The position numbers and the translations under genes are program-made. This document shows positions 1 through 8,398 of a stretch of 64,000 nucleotides of DNA, piece by piece. The stretch spans positions 1,659,001 through 1,723,000 of the forward strand of contig NZ_CP130044.1 of the NCBI RefSeq assembly GCF_030505395.1, in the 5' to 3' direction. The notes under the pieces were generated by a model that worked only from the letters and a program-made list of their open reading frames with translations, ran no database searches and was not told where the DNA came from. This DNA comes from Asticcacaulis sp. ZE23SCel15 (lineage in GTDB: Bacteria > Pseudomonadota > Alphaproteobacteria > Caulobacterales > Caulobacteraceae). How positions within the stretch are numbered: the stretch's first letter is position 1; every line of letters starts with the position of its first letter.

Positions 1-695
1 GCGGCCATGTCGGCCAGCAGGCGCTCACTTAAGTCATAGGCGGCAATATCCGGCGTGAGGGGCAGAATCTCAAAGAACCGCTGTTTCAGACCGCCCAGAA
101 TGGCCTGCTCGCGCTGGGCCTGATCGTTGCGGGCGGTTTTCTGACCCAGCCACATACTGACCCCAAGTGTCGCCCCCAGACCGGCGATGAAAATAACGGC
201 GGCCCACGGTGACAAAAATAGACTTAAACCCAGCGCCGCGATAATCCCGCCGATGGCCGATGCCGGGGCGCTACCCGCCACTAGCCGGTTTTCCAGCACG
301 GTAATATCCTGCACAAAACGGGCGGAGGTCTCACCGCGGCTGAGTTTGAGGGTGTGTTGCGGATCGGCGGCGGCGATGCGTGCAAACAGGTGCGGGCGCA
401 CAACGGCCAGCGCCCGCAAAGCGGCGGCATGACCGCTGTAGCGTTCGACATAGCGCAACAGGGTACGGGCAATGGCCAGAAAACGGATGGCCGCACTGGG
501 CAGAAGATAGTTGAACATTTGCACGGCCACCCCGCCGGCAGCACCCGCGATGGCCGCCCCGGCCAGAAACCAGCCCGATACCCCCAGCAGGCAAACGGCG
601 GCGACGCTGACGGCGGCCGCACTGAATGCTGCGGTCAACAGATCGCTGCGGAACGGGCGGGTGGCTTGTCTGAAATAGGTTTTAAATTCGCTCAT
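1..695 (-). CDS. cydC: CydC, thiol/haem-linked ABC exporter subunit (partial, cut by window edge)
   Basis: Only the first ~231 codons are in the window; the gene runs off the left edge. CydC forms an inner-membrane heterodimeric ABC exporter with CydD, needed to assemble cytochrome bd and reported to move glutathione/cysteine. The visible part is the transmembrane domain: MSEFKTYFRQ start, a hydrophobic helix around residues 20-50, then the CydC hallmark RTLLRYVERYSGH near residue 80-92. The ATPase domain lies beyond the edge. The ATG overlaps the cydD stop (ATGA), so translation is probably coupled. The partial reading frame was translated by hand from the minus strand. Confidence 0.9.
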   Translation of the reverse strand, partial: MSEFKTYFRQATRPFRSDLLTAAFSAAAVSVAAVCLLGVSGWFLAGAAIAGAAGGVAVQMFNYLLPSAAIRFLAIARTLLRYVERYSGHAAALRALAVVRPHLFARIAAADPQHTLKLSRGETSARFVQDITVLENRLVAGSAPASAIGGIIAALGLSLFLSPWAAVIFIAGLGATLGVSMWLGQKTARNDQAQREQAILGGLKQRFFEILPLTPDIAAYDLSERLLADMA

Positions 696-2380
696 AGCCG
701 CACGACCTTATCTGCTAAGGCTTGCAAGGCCTCAGAGTGGGTCGCCATGACCACGGTGCGGCCTGTGAAGCCCCACGTCAGGGCCTTTAAAATATCCACT
801 TCGGCCTGGGCATCCAGATCGGCGGTCGGTTCATCCAGTATCAAAATCGGCGCGGGTTTAAGTAATGCACGCGCGAGGCCAATCCGGCGGCGCTCACCGC
901 CCGACAGGCCCGATCCGCGCTCATCCAGCAGGTGATCCAGTCCATCGGTGCGCGCAGCAATGATGGCCGACACGCCGGTGATATCAAGCACCGCCTGCAT
1001 ATCGGCATCCGTTAGCGCGGTGTTTGATAGCCGCAGATTATCGCGGATCGTCCCGGCCAACATCGGTGTGTGCTGCGACATCCACGCAATCGACGGGGCG
1101 ATGGTCATGCCAGCGGTCAGCGGCGCTCCGTCGATCAAAATCTGACCATCAAAGGCCTCAGACGGATTGAGCAGGCGGCGCAGCAGGGTCGATTTACCGG
1201 AGCCTGTATCGCCGGTTATGGCGATGACCTCACCGGGTGCGGCCTCAGAGCTAACCGGCCCGATGCGGTAATCGGGATCGTCCTCAAAACGGGCGACGAC
1301 CTGATCAAATATAATCGCAGGAGCGGCTGTGATCGGCATCGCCGTGGCCGCATCACTCAGGCGCGGGGTAAGCTGCATCAGCCGCTCGGTCGCCGCGACC
1401 GCCGTTTGCTGGTCATGATAGGCGGCGCTCAGACGGCGCATGGGGGCATAGACTTCGGGGCTTAGGGCCAAAGCGAAAAACGCGGCGGTAAAGGCATCTC
1501 CGCCCTTGAAATCCAGAACCTCCGCTACCGGAAACGGCAGGAGGCCGAGCAGGGCAAAACCACAATAGACAGCGACCAACGCCACGCCCAGTGCGCTGAA
1601 AAACTCCAGAATCCCGGACGCCGTAAAGGCGATTTTCAGCACGCTTAAGGTGCGTTCGGACACTTCGCGGGCGGCGCGATTGACGGCGGCGGTCTGGGCG
1701 GGGCCGTTGTCGAAGCTCAAGATCAGGGGCAAGGCGCGCATCCGGTCGGCAAACAGACTGGACAGGCGCGACAAAGCATCAAGCTGCTGGCGTGACTGGG
1801 CCGAAGTCGTCAGGCCCGACAGCGCCATCAGTGCGACAAAGGGAAGCAGCGTGCCCATCAGGATCAGGGCCGACAGCGGGCTCATCACCGCCACGACCGC
1901 AATCAGGATCAGGGGCGTGATCGCCGCCAGTGTGCGCGCAGGCAGAAAACGGGCATAGTATCCCCCCAGCGCTTCGGTATCTTCAAACAGTGACGTAAGT
2001 TTTACCGCGTGGGTTGAGGAAAGTCCTTGGCCGCGCAGCAGTCTTCCGGTAATATCCATACGAATTTTAAGGATAATGGCGCGGGCTGCCCTATGGTTAA
2101 GTTTCTGAATTACATAGGCTAAAGCGGCTTTGGCGCAGAGGGACGCCACCAGAATCAGCACCGGCCCAAAAAGATGGGCTCCACCTGTGCCATAAAGCCT
2201 TAAACCGCCCAGAATGGCGCTTAAGGCACCGGCAAATCCGACGGCGGCGGCCACGTCTAACAGGCTCAGCAGGGCCGCCAGACGTGACGGGCCTGTGGCC
2301 AGGGTTTGCCACTGTCTGAGGCATCTGGCGGGCGTTAGTTTCGGCGGGGGCGTAGCTGAGGTGCCCGTGGGGTGCGACAT
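692..2380 (-). CDS. cydD: CydD, ABC exporter subunit for cytochrome bd assembly
   Basis: Inner-membrane ABC half-transporter of 562 residues that partners CydC in maturation of the bd oxidase encoded divergently. The N-terminal ~320 residues carry several hydrophobic helices (for example AVGFAGALSAILGGL). The C-terminal ATPase has Walker A ITGDTGSGKSTLL near residue 393, signature LSGGERRRIGLARALL and Walker B ILILDEPTADLD, followed by the switch histidine in VVMATHSE. All nucleotide-binding motifs look intact. It is first in the cydDC operon; its start lies about 230 bases from the cydA start, so the two transcripts probably share one regulatory region. Confidence 0.93.
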   Translation of the reverse strand: MSHPTGTSATPPPKLTPARCLRQWQTLATGPSRLAALLSLLDVAAAVGFAGALSAILGGLRLYGTGGAHLFGPVLILVASLCAKAALAYVIQKLNHRAARAIILKIRMDITGRLLRGQGLSSTHAVKLTSLFEDTEALGGYYARFLPARTLAAITPLILIAVVAVMSPLSALILMGTLLPFVALMALSGLTTSAQSRQQLDALSRLSSLFADRMRALPLILSFDNGPAQTAAVNRAAREVSERTLSVLKIAFTASGILEFFSALGVALVAVYCGFALLGLLPFPVAEVLDFKGGDAFTAAFFALALSPEVYAPMRRLSAAYHDQQTAVAATERLMQLTPRLSDAATAMPITAAPAIIFDQVVARFEDDPDYRIGPVSSEAAPGEVIAITGDTGSGKSTLLRRLLNPSEAFDGQILIDGAPLTAGMTIAPSIAWMSQHTPMLAGTIRDNLRLSNTALTDADMQAVLDITGVSAIIAARTDGLDHLLDERGSGLSGGERRRIGLARALLKPAPILILDEPTADLDAQAEVDILKALTWGFTGRTVVMATHSEALQALADKVVRL

Positions 2381-2611
2381 TTGGTTCCTGTATCTGGCGT
2401 AGGCTTACTGTTACAGCGCGAACATTAGGGCGCTTCGGGTGGGCTGTTAAGTGATTTTGGCTCTCAAAAGCGTCGTGAAATTAGTCAAGCTGTCTGTGCG
2501 TGTCTATTGTCATAAAGGTTTCACGCAGATTTCGTGACACTATGCCGCATGACGGGAATACGATTTGTATAGGATAATTATCGGAATGTTGAACGGGCAC
2601 GGGGAATTATT
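2381..2611. promoter_or_regulatory. Divergent cydD / cydA promoter region
   Basis: The 231 bases between the two divergent starts must hold both promoters. Seen directly: a perfect inverted repeat TCACG-N7-CGTGA at 2521-2537, a further CGTGA at 2474-2478, an AT-rich stretch near 2565-2582 that could be a -10 region for cydA, and a GGGGA ribosome site at 2600-2604 before cydA. A degenerate FNR/FixK-like GTGAA-N4-GTCAA lies at 2474-2487 but misses the leading TT. Oxygen control is expected for cydAB, but no clean Fnr/FixK box is present. Which protein binds the inverted repeat is unknown. Confidence 0.4.
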
Positions 2612-4201
2612 ATGGATTTAAGTACCGTCGAGTTATCGCGTCTGCAGTTTGCTTTGACTGCGCTTTATCACTTCTTGTTTGTGCCGCTGACGCTCGGCCT
2701 GTCCTTCATGCTGGTCATCATGGAAAGCGTCTATGTGCTGACGCGGCGGGAAATATGGCGGACCGTCACCCGTTTTTGGGGGACGCTGTTCGGGATCAAC
2801 TTCGTGCTGGGCGTGGCTACGGGCCTGACCATGGAGTTTCAGTTCGGCACTAACTGGTCGTATTTTTCGCACTTTGTGGGCGACATTTTCGGGGCCCCGC
2901 TGGCGATCGAAGGGTTGATGGCTTTTTTCCTGGAGGCGACCTTTGTCGGCCTGATGTTCTTTGGTTGGGATAAGCTGTCGCGCGTCGGGCATCTTTTCGT
3001 CACTTTTCTGGTGGCGTTGGGCACCAATCTGTCGGCCCTGTGGATTCTGATCGCCAATGGCTGGATGCAAAATCCGGTCGGATCAGAGTTCAATCCGGCG
3101 ACCATGCGCATGGAAGTCAACGACTTCATGGCGGTGCTGTTCAACCCGATCGCTCAGGCCAAGTTCGTCCATACGGTGTCGGCCGGCTATGTCTGTGCGG
3201 CGGTCTTTGTGCTTGGGGTTTCGGCCATCTATCTGCTTAAAGGCAAATGGGTGAGTGTCGCCAAGCGCTCCATGGCGGTGGCGGCAGCCTTTGGTCTGGC
3301 GTCGTCTCTGTCAGTGGTCGTCCTGGGCGATGAGTCAGGCTATGCCCTGACCGATAACCAGAAGATGAAACTGGCCGCGTTAGAGGCCATGTGGCACACC
3401 GAACCGGCACCGGCGGGGCTTACCCTGTTTGGTATTCCGAATATGGAAACCCATCACACCGATCTTGAAATCAAGGTGCCCTATGTGCTGGGGCTTATTT
3501 CGACCCGCAGCCTTGATCGCCCGGTGGTGGGTATTCTGGAACTGGTCGATCAGGCCGAAGGGCGTATTCGCTCGGGCATTCTGGCCTATGACGCGGTTGA
3601 AAAGCTGAAAGTCAACGAAACCGATATCGCCGCCCGTGCCCAGTTTGAAGCGCATAAACGGGATCTGGGCTATGGCTATCTGCTGAAAAAATATGTCAGT
3701 GATCCGCGTAATGCCACCAATGAGCAGATCGTCAAGGCATCACTGGATGTCATTCCGAACGTGCCGGTCATGTTCTGGACGTTCCGGATTATGGCCGGCA
3801 TCGGGGTGGCTATGATTGCTCTGTTTGCGGCGGCCTTTCTTTTGGTGTCGCTGCGTAAGGCCGAACATACGCGCTGGTTCCTGCGTCTTTGTGTTTTGGC
3901 TATTCCGTTGCCGTGGATTGCTATCGAAGCGGGGTGGATGCTGGCCGAAATCGGGCGTCAGCCGTGGGCGGTCGAAGGGGTGTTACCGACCTTTATGGGG
4001 GCCTCGTCTCTGACCAAGTCACAGATATGGATCACCATCATCGGCTTTACCCTGATGTACGGCGCGCTGGCGGTTATCGAGGTCAAGCTGCTGATTAAGA
4101 CGATCAAAAAGGGCCCCTATGCGGCCAAGATAGGCCACATGCACGACGAAGCCGAAACCAGCCCGCTTGAGGGTGGTAAGGGCGTCACCGGGCCCGCTTA
4201 A
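2612..4201 (+). CDS. cydA: Cytochrome bd ubiquinol oxidase subunit I
   Basis: Haem-bearing subunit of the high-affinity quinol oxidase in the inner membrane, 529 residues (family usually 450-530). Visible ligands and proton-path residues in E. coli-like positions: His20 in ALYHFLFVP, His187 in KFVHTVSAGY, Glu100 and Glu108 in AIEGLMAFFLEATFVG, and a Met in RIMAGIGVAM. The Q-loop is seen as DESGYALTDNQKMK followed by LEAMWHTEP. The long C-terminal half ends in a charged cytoplasmic tail. A GGGGA Shine-Dalgarno lies 7 bases before the ATG. cydB starts 24 bases downstream and cydX follows. Confidence 0.97.
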   Translation: MDLSTVELSRLQFALTALYHFLFVPLTLGLSFMLVIMESVYVLTRREIWRTVTRFWGTLFGINFVLGVATGLTMEFQFGTNWSYFSHFVGDIFGAPLAIEGLMAFFLEATFVGLMFFGWDKLSRVGHLFVTFLVALGTNLSALWILIANGWMQNPVGSEFNPATMRMEVNDFMAVLFNPIAQAKFVHTVSAGYVCAAVFVLGVSAIYLLKGKWVSVAKRSMAVAAAFGLASSLSVVVLGDESGYALTDNQKMKLAALEAMWHTEPAPAGLTLFGIPNMETHHTDLEIKVPYVLGLISTRSLDRPVVGILELVDQAEGRIRSGILAYDAVEKLKVNETDIAARAQFEAHKRDLGYGYLLKKYVSDPRNATNEQIVKASLDVIPNVPVMFWTFRIMAGIGVAMIALFAAAFLLVSLRKAEHTRWFLRLCVLAIPLPWIAIEAGWMLAEIGRQPWAVEGVLPTFMGASSLTKSQIWITIIGFTLMYGALAVIEVKLLIKTIKKGPYAAKIGHMHDEAETSPLEGGKGVTGPA

Positions 4202-4224
4202 ACAGATATTCAGGAAGAATAATC

Positions 4225-5373
4225 ATGGAAATACCTTTAGATTTTGAAACCCTGCGCGTCGTCTGGTGGGCTCTGATCGGCATCCTCCTGATCGGGTTTG
4301 CCATCACCGATGGCCACGACATGGGGGTAACCGCTCTTCTGCCGTTTGTCGCCAAAACTGACGAAGAGCGCCGCGCCGTCATCAATACGGTGTCAGCGAC
4401 CTGGGAAGGCAATCAGGTCTGGTTTATCCTCGGTGGTGGTGCCATCTTTGCGGCCTGGCCATTTGTTTACGCGGTCAGTTTCTCCGGTTTTTATCTGGCC
4501 ATGTTCGTGGTGCTGATGTCCATGATCCTGCGGCCGGTGGGCTTTAAGTACCGCTCTAAGCGGCCAGAAAAGGCGTGGCGCCGGAACTGGGACTGGGCGC
4601 TGTTCATCGGTGGGTTTGTACCGACTCTAGTTTTCGGTGTGGCCATAGGCAACGTGCTGAGTGGTGCGCCGTTTCGTCTGGATAGTGATCTGCGCATTAC
4701 CTATGAAGGCGGCTTACTTGGCCTATTCACCCCGTTCACTGTCCTGTGCGGCCTGACCTCGGTGGCGATGGTGGTCCTGCAAGGGGCGACCTGGCTCGGC
4801 CTCAAGCTGGAGCGCGGCGAGGTTCATAAACGTGCCATGACCTATGGCTTTATGGCCGGAGTCGCGGTGATCGTTTTGTTTGCACTTGGCTTTGTGTTCC
4901 TGAAGTTCGGCAATATCGGCTATCAGGTGGTCGGTGATGTGGCCGCTGGCGGCGTCTCCAACCCACGCCGCGCCGAGGTTGTACCGATGGTGGGCGGCTG
5001 GCTTACCAACTACGCCACCTATCCGTGGATGTGGATTGCACCGATTGTGGGCTTTGCCGGGCCAATTCTGGCGCTGATCGGGCTCAAACTTAAATCAGAG
5101 CCTTTGGCTTTTGGCGGATCGTCGTTTGGGATTTTCGGAATCATTGGTTCGGTCGGCGCGTCAATGTTCCCGATCATCCTGCCGTCGAGCCTAGATGCCA
5201 AGTCAAGCCTTCTGGTGTGGACGGCGTCCAGTTCGCACCTGACTTTGTTTATCATGCTGGGGGTGACGCTGGTCTTTTTGCCGATCGTGCTGGCCTACAC
5301 GGCATGGGTTTACAAGGTTCTGTTTGGCCGGGTAGGGATCGAGAACATCAGAACAAACCCGGATATGTATTAG
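4225..5373 (+). CDS. cydB: Cytochrome bd ubiquinol oxidase subunit II
   Basis: Membrane subunit II of cytochrome bd, 382 residues, normal for the family. The family signature is clear at the N-terminus: FAITDGHDMGVTALLPF, then TVSATWEGNQVWFILGGGA and IFAAWPFVYAVSFSGFYLA. About eight hydrophobic helices follow. It has no haem ligands of its own and packs against CydA. The spacer from cydA is 23 bases with an AGGAAGAAT ribosome site, so the genes are one operon. A strong hairpin repeat sits directly after its stop, before cydX. Confidence 0.97.
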   Translation: MEIPLDFETLRVVWWALIGILLIGFAITDGHDMGVTALLPFVAKTDEERRAVINTVSATWEGNQVWFILGGGAIFAAWPFVYAVSFSGFYLAMFVVLMSMILRPVGFKYRSKRPEKAWRRNWDWALFIGGFVPTLVFGVAIGNVLSGAPFRLDSDLRITYEGGLLGLFTPFTVLCGLTSVAMVVLQGATWLGLKLERGEVHKRAMTYGFMAGVAVIVLFALGFVFLKFGNIGYQVVGDVAAGGVSNPRRAEVVPMVGGWLTNYATYPWMWIAPIVGFAGPILALIGLKLKSEPLAFGGSSFGIFGIIGSVGASMFPIILPSSLDAKSSLLVWTASSSHLTLFIMLGVTLVFLPIVLAYTAWVYKVLFGRVGIENIRTNPDMY

Positions 5374-5376
5374 AAC

Positions 5377-5402
5377 CATGGGGGAAATAACTTTCCCCCA
5401 TG
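5377..5402. repeat. Hairpin repeat between cydB and cydX (family R2)
   Basis: A perfect palindrome with 11-base arms CATGGGGGAAA / TTTCCCCCATG and loop TAAC, starting four bases after the cydB stop and followed by a short GCCCCCTTTGA tract. The same hairpin plus tract occurs at 45569-45594 after lysC, with a variant at 45530-45552. No T-run follows, so it is not a classic intrinsic terminator. It may set mRNA processing or the cydX/cydB ratio; that is inference. Confidence 0.75.
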
Positions 5403-5444
5403 TGCCCCCTTTGACTCCGGCGCGACCGGAACAGGAGAGATAAA

Positions 5445-5567
5445 ATGTGGTATTTTACGTGGATTTTGGGCTTGGGTCTGGCGGTGACCTTCGGTGTTCT
5501 CAATGGCATCTGGTTTGAGTTTCTGACCGAAGACGATCCTGATGCCGAAGACCCGTTTAAGGAGTGA
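5445..5567 (+). CDS. cydX: CydX, small subunit of cytochrome bd
   Basis: A 40-residue protein beginning MWYFTWILGLGLAVTF, then GVLNGIWFEF and an acidic tail ending EDPFKE. The MWYFTWILG start, single membrane helix and position after cydB are diagnostic of CydX/YbgT, which binds CydAB in the inner membrane and stabilises the haem site. The ribosome site is AGGAGAG, about 7 bases before the ATG. It is separated from cydB by 71 bases holding the R2 hairpin. A terminator follows. Too short for ordinary ORF calling, but the match is convincing. Confidence 0.93.
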   Translation: MWYFTWILGLGLAVTFGVLNGIWFEFLTEDDPDAEDPFKE

Positions 5568-5584
5568 TCGCCGCAAAAACAAAG

Positions 5585-5614
5585 CCCCGGAAGATGACTT
5601 CCGGGGTTTTGTTT
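5585..5614. terminator. Bidirectional intrinsic terminator, cydABX and dehydratase gene
   Basis: Stem CCCCGGAAG / CTTCCGGGG with loop ATGA, flanked by A-rich bases on the left (5577-5583) and TTTTGTTT on the right (5607-5614). It ends cydABX on the plus strand and can serve the convergent minus-strand gene, whose stop lies at 5613. Confidence 0.88.
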
Positions 5615-6821
5615 ATTCTGCAGCAGCGGTGAAATTTGCCTGCGGCCTGTGGATTTTGTTGACGAACGAAAACAGCAGGGATCGCACCAGATCATCCTCG
5701 GATTTGGCTGCCATTTCAAACAGCCGCTCCAGATCTTCCGGTTCGATAACGTGAGTTTCGTTCTGACTGACGACCTCAAAAATGCCAGGCATGACCGGCG
5801 CTTGAGTCTCATCAATATCGGTCAGGTCTTCGGTCAGTTTCTCACCGTCACGCAGGCCGATGAACTTGATTTCGATGTCGCGTCCGGCCTTGAGGCCATA
5901 GAGTCGGATCATGCGCTTGGCCAGATCGACAATTCTTACCGGCGTGCCCATTTCAAGCACATAGAGGTTCGGCATATCGGCGCTGGATTTGGTGTTCTGT
6001 AAGGCAGCCTGCAGCACAAGCTGAACCGCCTCAAGGATGGTCATGAAAAAGCGTTCGGCCTTGGGATCGGTGATAGTGATCGGGCCGCCGCGCTCAATCT
6101 GCGACCGGAACAGCGGCACGACCGAGCCGGTCGAGCCCAGCACATTGCCAAAACGCACAACACAGGCCTGAGTGTAGGCAGAAGATTTGAGGCCATTATG
6201 ACGGATCAGATGTTCCGCCAGACGCTTGGTAGCCCCCATCAAAGACGACGGGGCTACGGCCTTATCCGACGAAATCATGACCAGTTGCGCCACCTTACAG
6301 GCATTGGCCACTTCGATCAGATTTTGCGTGCCGAGCACATTGGTCAGCACGCCTTCGGACGGGTTCTGCTCAACCATAGGGACGTGCTTTAAGGCGGCGG
6401 CATGGAAGATGATGTCAGGGCGCTCCGTGCGCACAACGCTCATCAGGCGATCTTTGCGGCGAATGTCGCAAAGAATGGCGCGTTTGGTCATCACAAACCC
6501 GGCTTTAAGCCCCAGCGCCTGATCGATGGAATAGAGTGCCAGTTCAGAATTTTCGACCAGACTGACGTGGGCCGCGCCCATATCAACGACTTGCTGGGCG
6601 ATTTCCGAACCAATGGAACCGCCCGCACCGGTGATAAGTATGCGCTTACCTTTGTAAAATTCTTTCAGTTCACTCAGATCAAGGCTGACTTGGGGACGGT
6701 GCAGCAGGTTTTTATAGGCGATTTGATCGTCAGCGGACGGGATGGTCAGACGCTGCGGCTTTTTTCCAAAAAAGGGTGTGGAGGCCAAAAGGCGCAACAT
6801 CTGGAAATGCACAGGGCCCAT
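5613..6821 (-). CDS. Nucleotide-sugar 4,6-dehydratase, FlaA1/CapD type (soluble form)
   Basis: SDR-family enzyme of 402 residues acting on a UDP-linked sugar, most likely UDP-GlcNAc, in cell-surface polysaccharide or glycan synthesis. Rossmann motif ITGAGGSIGSEIAQQ near residue 60, then HAAALKHVPMVE, the CapD-type SSDKAV and MGATKRLAE active-site region, and a long C-terminal part with FIGLRDGEKLTEDL. The membrane domain of full-length WbpM/CapD is missing, so this is the short soluble type (as in PseB/FlmA). The exact product (4-keto-6-deoxy sugar, with or without 5-epimerisation) cannot be read from sequence. The gene stands alone; its start is unremarkable. Confidence 0.85.
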   Translation of the reverse strand: MGPVHFQMLRLLASTPFFGKKPQRLTIPSADDQIAYKNLLHRPQVSLDLSELKEFYKGKRILITGAGGSIGSEIAQQVVDMGAAHVSLVENSELALYSIDQALGLKAGFVMTKRAILCDIRRKDRLMSVVRTERPDIIFHAAALKHVPMVEQNPSEGVLTNVLGTQNLIEVANACKVAQLVMISSDKAVAPSSLMGATKRLAEHLIRHNGLKSSAYTQACVVRFGNVLGSTGSVVPLFRSQIERGGPITITDPKAERFFMTILEAVQLVLQAALQNTKSSADMPNLYVLEMGTPVRIVDLAKRMIRLYGLKAGRDIEIKFIGLRDGEKLTEDLTDIDETQAPVMPGIFEVVSQNETHVIEPEDLERLFEMAAKSEDDLVRSLLFSFVNKIHRPQANFTAAAE

Positions 6822-7168
6822 CTAATCCAAACCGAAAAAAATAGTCTAACGAAAACAATCAGCACTCAAATGACGAAATCAGCCTATCATAGCAGGTGTA
6901 AATGACACTAATAAAATGCCCCAATTCGCTGATTTCGTAACTTTCTGTGGTTTTTGTGTTTGATAATGAGACCGCTTTGGGGGCAAATCATGTTTAAAAT
7001 AAGGAACTCATAAAAAATCTCAGGTTGTAAATGCTCCGGCGGGCATAAATCGTGTTTGCGTCACCGAATAAGCACAGAGTGCAATTCTTAAGGTGTTATA
7101 AAACCGCTTTAGCATTTTGAAATATTTCAGTGCTTTGCCTGCACGAAAGGTCTCAGTTATGGTGACGC
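6822..7168. promoter_or_regulatory. 347-base intergenic region with an 11-base inverted repeat
   Basis: AT-rich divergent spacer between the dehydratase and moaE. It holds an 11-base perfect inverted repeat, ACGAAATCAGC at 6873-6883 and GCTGATTTCGT at 6928-6938, enclosing 44 bases. No convincing ORF and no molybdenum-cofactor riboswitch was recognised. moaE has only a weak AAAGG-type ribosome site upstream. I could not assign a promoter with confidence. Confidence 0.4.
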
Positions 7169-7633
7169 ATGGATCATATGATTGTAAGACTGTTGCCGGA
7201 GGTTTTAGATAGTGCTGCCGCCTTTCGTGAGTTTTCCGATGGGGCGGCGGATGGTGCCATTGTCACCTTTACCGGCAAGGTGCGGCCAGCCGACAAAACG
7301 GGCGAAGCGGTCGATCATCTGTATCTCGACTGGTATCCCGGCATGACCGAGGCCAGTATGGAAGCGATAGCCCATGCAGCCTGCGCGCGTTTTGATGTGG
7401 CGCGGGTCATGGTGCTGCATCGCTGCGGGCAGGTTCACGCTGGTCAAGATATTGTCTTTGTGGCCGCCGCCTCGGCCCACCGGCGGGCCGCGTTTGAGGC
7501 GGCGGATTACATGATGGATCGGCTGAAATCAGAAGCCGCGTTCTGGAAGCGCGAGCAGGGGGCAGGGGCGGAACGCTGGATCGAACCGACCGCTGCCGAT
7601 CAGGCCGACAGGAAAAGGTGGGAAGATGGATAA
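7169..7633 (+). CDS. moaE: MoaE, molybdopterin synthase catalytic subunit
   Basis: Large subunit of molybdopterin synthase, 154 residues; it inserts sulfur carried by MoaD into cyclic pyranopterin to give molybdopterin in the cytoplasm. Motifs: [43 protein letters not shown] and the lysine-bearing [12 protein letters not shown]. The usual HRxGxVxxGE is GQ here and the usual APFWK is AAFWK, both mild departures; the catalytic lysines are kept. No moaD lies next to it, so that gene must be elsewhere. It overlaps moaC by 8 bases. Confidence 0.94.
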   Translation: MDHMIVRLLPEVLDSAAAFREFSDGAADGAIVTFTGKVRPADKTGEAVDHLYLDWYPGMTEASMEAIAHAACARFDVARVMVLHRCGQVHAGQDIVFVAAASAHRRAAFEAADYMMDRLKSEAAFWKREQGAGAERWIEPTAADQADRKRWEDG

Positions 7634-8171
7634 GTCAGAGCGCAATCCAAAAAGTGGGCCCCGGTTTTTGGATGAAATTGCGCGCCAAGATAAATTATCT
7701 CATATCGGCGGCGATGGCCGCGCGCACATGGTCGATGTGTCCGAAAAAGCCGCAACGGCGCGGGTCGCCACAGCGCGCGGCCGGTTGAGGTGCGCGCCTG
7801 AGACTGTGGCGATTGTTCGTGATGGTAAGGCACCGAAAGGGGCGGTGATCACGACGGCCGAACTGGCCGGGATCATGGGGGCCAAGCGCACGGCGGATCT
7901 TATTCCTCTGTGTCACCCTCTGGCCCTGTCCAAGGTCGAGGTGAAAATCACGCCTATGGATGATGGGGCTGGTTTTCATATTGAGGCCATCGTGAAGACC
8001 ACCGGCCCGACCGGGGTTGAGATGGAGGCGCTGACGGCGGTCAGTGTGGCGGGCCTGACGCTTTATGACATGCTCAAGGCCGTCGATAAGACCATGCGGC
8101 TGGAGGGAATCGAAGTCACGTCCAAGTCAGGCGGTAAATCCGGCGAATGGCCGGCACCTAAGTCGGTATAA
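7626..8171 (+). CDS. moaC: MoaC, cyclic pyranopterin monophosphate synthase
   Basis: Second enzyme of molybdenum cofactor synthesis, 181 residues, turning the GTP-derived cyclic intermediate into cPMP. The core is typical: [61 protein letters not shown] and [20 protein letters not shown]. The ~18 residues before LSHI are unusual: they are the translation of a 44-base palindromic element (7640-7683). No other ATG occurs before MVDVS, so translation probably starts at 7626 and includes the element. Translationally coupled to moaE; a terminator follows. Confidence 0.95.
   Translation: MDKSERNPKSGPRFLDEIARQDKLSHIGGDGRAHMVDVSEKAATARVATARGRLRCAPETVAIVRDGKAPKGAVITTAELAGIMGAKRTADLIPLCHPLALSKVEVKITPMDDGAGFHIEAIVKTTGPTGVEMEALTAVSVAGLTLYDMLKAVDKTMRLEGIEVTSKSGGKSGEWPAPKSV
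7640..7683. repeat. 44-base palindromic element translated inside moaC (family R1a)
   Basis: Inverted-repeat element with arms GCGCAATCCAAAAA and TTTTTGGATGAAATTGCGC around a GTGGGCCCCGG centre. A second copy of exactly the same length lies at 12610-12653 with the same GCGCA-TCCAAAAAGTG and CGGTTTTTGGAT blocks. The layout resembles the GCGCA...GAAAAGTG...CGGTTTTC...TGCGC palindromes widespread in Alphaproteobacteria. Here it is read in frame as [17 protein letters not shown] at the start of MoaC. Confidence 0.8.
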
Positions 8172-8195
8172 ATTTACGATTTCCAAACAATAAAA

Positions 8196-8224
8196 AGGCC
8201 TCACGGGAACCATGAGGCCTTTTT
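8196..8224 (+). terminator. Intrinsic terminator of moaE-moaC
   Basis: Eight-base stem AGGCCTCA / TGAGGCCT, loop of nine bases, then five Ts, starting 25 bases after the moaC stop. Preceded by an A-run, so it may act in both directions. Confidence 0.85.
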
Positions 8225-8353
8225 AATGGGAGGAGGAAAAAATAATTAAAAGAAAGGCTTAAGCTAAAAATTCCGCCTTTATAGGGTTGGCGGGACGTCT
8301 AATGGGTAGACCGGCAGTGAATAAAAAAGCCATAGGGAAAGCACTCCCAACAG

Positions 8354-8375
8354 GCTTAACCACCGTTAAGCTTTT
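8354..8375 (+). terminator. Hairpin with T-run between moaC and btuB
   Basis: Perfect stem GCTTAAC / GTTAAGC with loop CACC followed by TTTT on the plus strand. It sits 24 bases beyond the btuB stop, but the T-run faces the plus strand, so it would stop read-through from moaC rather than end btuB. Function uncertain. Confidence 0.4.
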
Positions 8376-8398
8376 AGCCTGTCTTGATGACACTATGA

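Noticed and set aside
2474-2487. FNR/FixK box in the cydD-cydA gap
   Set aside because: GTGAA-N4-GTCAA lacks the leading TT of TTGAY-N4-RTCAA, so I do not call it, though oxygen control is likely.
7000-7168. moaD or Moco riboswitch upstream of moaE
   Set aside because: No ORF ending in Gly-Gly and no Moco aptamer pattern in this stretch.
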